Shown here piece after piece: positions 60,146 to 64,000 of a DNA stretch of 64,000 nt. The DNA lies in contig NC_079884.1 of NCBI RefSeq assembly GCF_029227915.1, positions 11,656,001 through 11,720,000 on the forward strand, written 5' to 3'. This stretch comes from Hydractinia symbiolongicarpus (Eukaryota > Cnidaria > Hydrozoa > Anthoathecata > Hydractiniidae). Position 1 is the stretch's first letter. Every line of letters starts with the position of its first letter. A program made the translations under genes and the position numbers. Under the pieces are notes generated by a model. The model did no database searches, had not been told where the DNA came from, and was given only the letters and a program-made list of their open reading frames with translations.

Positions 60146-60955
60146 ATGTACGTTTTAGGGCCAGGTTTGATGTTTCTTGGATGTTTACTTCTACTGCTCG
60201 TGGTATTACTATGGGTGTACTGCTTCGCAAAAGGGACTATAGAAAATTATGAAAAAGAAATGACTGAGTACCTACAGTTGGAATCAAGTGATGATGAGGA
60301 ACTTAATGAATACGTTCCTAGGAATATGGCAAAGAAGTTTAGAGAAGAGCAGAGAGCCTACGAAGAAAAAGATAATCCTACAGTCTTTGCGGAATATTTA
60401 TCAGAAGCCGAACGATGTGGGCGCAAAATACATGACAATAAAGCTTACAAGGATGGTGAAAGTTTTAATCCGACTTTATTGCCAGTAGAAACTGTAAACG
60501 AGAAATACACCCATGTCTCCTGTTTACATGACAGTGGCTTTCGAACTAGGATTGAATTTAAATTCCGGCACGACTTTTCAACTAAAGAATTATCATTTAT
60601 TATAGTCAGTGTGAAAGATTTTCTAGACAGACAACATGGCGGACCTGAGAAAATAAAATTTGTTATTAAATTTTATCAAAACAAGAAACAGAAAAAATGT
60701 CAACGAAAATTAACCACAAAATATTTTGGCGTCAATGAACTTCTTCCTCCCTATTTCCAGATATCCAATATTGACGATTCACTTTTGAGCACAATGATTA
60801 TTAAAGTAAAGGTGTTGGGAAAGAGAAAAAACTTTCCAAATGATATTGAGCATGCTTTGGGCGCTATATATTTTAATGTGGGAGAACTTTTTCATGAATC
60901 TAACGAAGTGTCTGTGACAAGATCTTTATTTCCACTCGAAAATGAATTTAAATAG
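60146..60955 (+). CDS. single-pass membrane protein with C2-like domain, family member 3
   Basis: The open frame is 269 residues from ATG 60146 (MYVLGPGLMFLG), or begins at a phase-1 acceptor GTTTTAG with exon start 60159, as in its neighbour. Layout: Leu-rich helix (about 7-27) ending VYCFAK; acidic SSDDEE (about 49-54); EYVPRNMAKKF; a variable Glu/Lys linker; FNPTLLPVE; SCLHDSGFRTR; and a C2-like domain (about 137-260). The domain core is nearly identical to the 57.1 kb gene, with runs such as HGGPEKIKFVIKFY and GKRKNFPNDIE, and the linker is diverged. That pattern suggests a tandem duplication with constraint on the domain. Cytoplasmic orientation of the C2-like part is inferred from the basic residues after the helix. 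The name and role are unknown. Confidence 0.8.
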   Translation: MYVLGPGLMFLGCLLLLLVVLLWVYCFAKGTIENYEKEMTEYLQLESSDDEELNEYVPRNMAKKFREEQRAYEEKDNPTVFAEYLSEAERCGRKIHDNKAYKDGESFNPTLLPVETVNEKYTHVSCLHDSGFRTRIEFKFRHDFSTKELSFIIVSVKDFLDRQHGGPEKIKFVIKFYQNKKQKKCQRKLTTKYFGVNELLPPYFQISNIDDSLLSTMIIKVKVLGKRKNFPNDIEHALGAIYFNVGELFHESNEVSVTRSLFPLENEFK

Positions 60956-63900
60956 ACAGATAAAATATTACATTACATATTCTTTAACTGGTAATGTGAA
61001 AAGTGACAGCAAAGAACGTAATGTGACCGTTAAAATAGCTATGGAACACACAGCTTCCGGTTTTCGTTGAGAACTCGTACAAAATCCTGATCTTCTGCGG
61101 TTTAAGTGAAGAAATGCGTGTCTCGTACACGCGGTTAATAAAATTGACGATCAATCTGCCATTTTAAAATTTGCATAGCTCAAGTTTGGAAAAGTTCTCT
61201 TCTTGATTTTTTTGTCTTGTAAATACTTTTAAAATATTTTTTGAATACCTCTAGCTATATGCATGCTATGCTTTACCAATCTGAAGCTAGCCTTAATAAG
61301 AAAGTAGTAAGGAGGCATATTATCGAGTGTAGACTGTACACTATATAGGCGAAGAAAAATAACAATCAGGGAGAACTATAATTAGCCTGTCACCCGTATA
61401 ATTAGCTGTATAAGCGGATAATTTTACTGCATGTACCGTATAATCATCCGGTATTTGCTAACTATCCTGGGCACGCTAATTATCAGGTCTCCCTGACTGG
61501 TTAAGTTACGGTTAAAGAGATGCTACTGTGGCTAGGCTTTAGTAGCATCTTTTTGCTGATGAATGTTGTAAATCAAACTACATGCAAACATGGTTTAACT
61601 GGACTATCTGGTTTGTTGCTTTAATTGTTTTTTTTATTTTCCATTTTAAAGTGTTTCCTCGATGCTGTATATATTTCATTGACATAAACTTGCTTTTTTG
61701 CAGGGATTTTGTTTTATTAAAACATGCTTTCACTGGCACAACTTTTATTAATAACCTTATTTACTCAAAACATGATGTAAATTTTTTTTCCATTATATTT
61801 CAGTGAACGATTTTTAGTAATTACTTTTGCAAGACCTGGTGCTATTGTTAGGCAAGCAAGACTTGAGTTTTTTTTCGCTGGCGATATGTTGATGATTAGA
61901 AATTGGTTTCGTGTACATATGAGAACCCTAGAGTAGGAGAAAATCTCTCAATAAGCTATAAATCAGTCGCAAGTCGATAAGCAATAAACTCAGCTTTGTT
62001 ATAACATTAGTTCCATGGCTTCATAGATATATAGCTCTCGCCCTCTCAAACAAACACACTGGTGAAATTTACAAAATTAAAAAAAAACTCTCCTCTTTAA
62101 TATATTACCTCCAACCAAACGTTCTTTTTAATACTAGCACTTGCGTATCAAGTTTGAATATGCAATAAATGTTTGTCTCAACATTTACACTGCCAAAATG
62201 CAACATTTAATGTCTGCTATGTATTCGCCATCCTTTTTCAATCTCTGTAAGAAACAAAAAATAGAAAAGATTAAATATTTGTGACGTAATTTCTAAGTTA
62301 ATCTTCGTCACAGTAAAACTGAATTCAGACTAAGATCCAGTCCTGCATGTTAATTTCCTATCTCTCTTACTTCCTGCTTGATGAAATAAGGTAATAGCTA
62401 CCTGCCTGCCATAATATTTGAAAATTAAGACGTCCAGATAAAACTATGGATGACTGCTAAAATCGCGATATTTTTTTCTTCCTTGTGCTTGACTATATTG
62501 AATGTAAATGACAAGTTGATTGTTTAGAAAAACTAGACTTCAACCTGTGGAAAACCCATGGGACTTCGTCTTCGCTGCTCAGAGTACATACATACAACGA
62601 CTTTTTGAATACCAGGGTGAGCGCTTAAGTTCAGGTAAACCTTGACACTCATCCAAGTGCAATAACAGTGAAGTGCTCACAGTGCGTTTCGGATGTAACA
62701 TATTTTTTTTAAAAATAACCTTCCCACATATATATCTTCAACTTTGATTAGCTACAATAAAAGCACGAGCTACAGTTCGTCTTGTTACCCCGTTTAGCTA
62801 AAACAGCGATACAGAAATTTATTTTGTGAAAAAGTTTTCAAAAATTTAGCCATTTAATCTAAATCTAAACCAGTCCCAGCATTTTTGTTGATAATGGTTT
62901 AGTGAGAGTATTCAAAATTATGACCAGTTTCAATAAAAATGCAGCCTCATATTATGTTACAAAATTAATTGAAGTAGCTGCCATAGCGAATTTAACCATA
63001 GTGAAGTGAAAGTTTTTTACTCTTTAGTTAAAGGTTTAACATCGGTTTAGCACGGCTCAGGTTGGTAAGGATAACACGTAAAAATAATAATATTAACTAG
63101 GATGGGAAGCAGCAAGCTAGCTGGGAAGCAGTTGGCTAGCTGGCTGAATATGCTCTGCTACACCACAATCTACGTTTGTAACCAAAATCTTAATATTTGG
63201 TTTGGTAAGATATGGGTAAACACGTGATGATCTACTTATCCAAGCATGTAATAAAAATTCAGAAAATAAAAAGCGCAACAAAGAGAGACCTTAACAACAC
63301 AACATTCACAATGGCTGTCCTAACCCTAGCTTTGATATTTTCATGTTCCTTCATTAGCATGTTAAAGCTGCGAAAATTTATGATTGGTTATTCATAAAAA
63401 TCAGGGCTTGTGATTGGCTTACTACGCACGAGCGGTCACAAAAAAGTCAGTAAAAATATATCGCATTTTTATGCACAGACAGACGGACTACGGCTATTAA
63501 TAATATCAAGATATAGATAGTTTTGCTTATAGTAAGTGAAAGATGTTTTGTTAAGTGTGTCATGTCTTTGTTTACAACTGGACTGTATGGAATGTAGACT
63601 CCACCAGTTTCCGTTATCATAAAAAGTGTTTTTAATAATTTTCACTGAAAGCGAAATGTATGCTCAAAATGTCGTACTTCTCTTAGCCAATCACGTTTGG
63701 GATATTGTTCGTGTTAATAACAAAGGAGAATCGCAATCTAAAAAGAGTGGGAAGTTATCAACTAAGTCTTGAACAATGTTACTTGCAACAAACGTGTAAT
63801 CTCATTTTTTTTCTCTTAAAAACTAATTAAAATATTGTTATCTTTAGTATTTTATTTGATTGGAGATCATCTCTGTTAATTTTTGAACTCCCATGTTTGC

Positions 63901-64000
63901 TGTTGTTTAATTAAAGAAATAAAAGCTTTGTATTTATGCAATAATACATGCTAAAGAAAAAAAACCGAAGTAACTTCCACACAACATAAAATATATTTAC
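60956..64000. other. gene-poor right end of window
   Basis: Apart from a small MITE-like palindrome at 61.4 kb I see no feature. The remaining open frames (61582-61806, 63212-63397) are hydrophobic or AT-driven and have no supporting signals. Confidence 0.5.
61366..61496. mobile_element. small MITE-like element with CAGGGAGA ends
   Basis: TCAGGGAGAACTATAATTAG on the left faces the complement of TCAGGGAGACCTGATAATTA on the right, spanning about 130 bp. CAGGG-type ends are common in hAT-like MITEs, but no 8-bp target duplication is visible. The interior repeats CGTATAAT strings and has no coding capacity. Confidence 0.55.

Noticed and set aside
1-64000. CRISPR array or prokaryotic operon signals
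   Set aside because: The tandem arrays lack a repeat-spacer pattern, and the genes have spliceosomal introns, so the window is eukaryotic.

Overview
The window is eukaryotic, from an AT-rich, repeat-rich animal genome. The genes are split by short GT-AG introns and separated by long non-coding stretches. Protein content points to an invertebrate metazoan: full-length alpha-spectrin, an astacin metalloprotease, a Max-like bHLH-zipper protein, RAD51, complex I subunit NDUFB7 and NUDT19. A cnidarian, possibly a hydrozoan, would fit the base composition, intron style and gene content. That is an inference from general features; no sequence here proves the taxon.

Layout. 1-7.0 kb is gene-poor, with a decayed DIRS-like retroelement fragment and SINE-like repeats. 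7.05-13.27 kb (minus) is a complete six-exon astacin gene whose first intron holds a 1.9 kb, 21-bp minisatellite and Helitron-like fragments. 13.3-19.7 kb is intergenic apart from an intronless Max-like gene (16.64-17.16 kb) and a broken LINE reverse-transcriptase fragment with a long AAT run. 19.72-42.44 kb (minus) is one alpha-spectrin gene. I could phase all 56 candidate coding exons end to end, including SH3, EF-hands and one in-phase 57-bp candidate cassette exon. Its introns hold two further minisatellites and a tRNA-derived SINE. 42.4-47.1 kb is a mobile-element cluster, including a Tc1/mariner-like MITE inserted into a SINE. On the plus strand follow RAD51 (47.09-48.10, single coding exon), NDUFB7 (49.12-49.45) and NUDT19 (50.05-52.66, five exons plus a decayed duplicate of exon 3).

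53.5-61 kb holds a small local family of single-pass membrane proteins. A short minus-strand member lies at 53.5-54.0 kb and two long plus-strand members at 57.1-57.9 and 60.1-61.0 kb. They share a leucine-rich membrane segment, a juxtamembrane acidic serine patch and a Pro-Arg motif. The long members add a C2-like domain that appears to lack the usual calcium-binding aspartates. I do not recognise this family by name, and it is the best candidate for something undescribed. From 61 to 64 kb I see only a small MITE-like repeat and no convincing gene.

The genes do not form a pathway. RAD51, NDUFB7 and NUDT19 share strand and lie close together, but nothing shows they are co-transcribed. RAD51 and NDUFB7 each have a good 3' splice site just before the ATG, which suggests a 5'-UTR intron or a spliced-leader acceptor.
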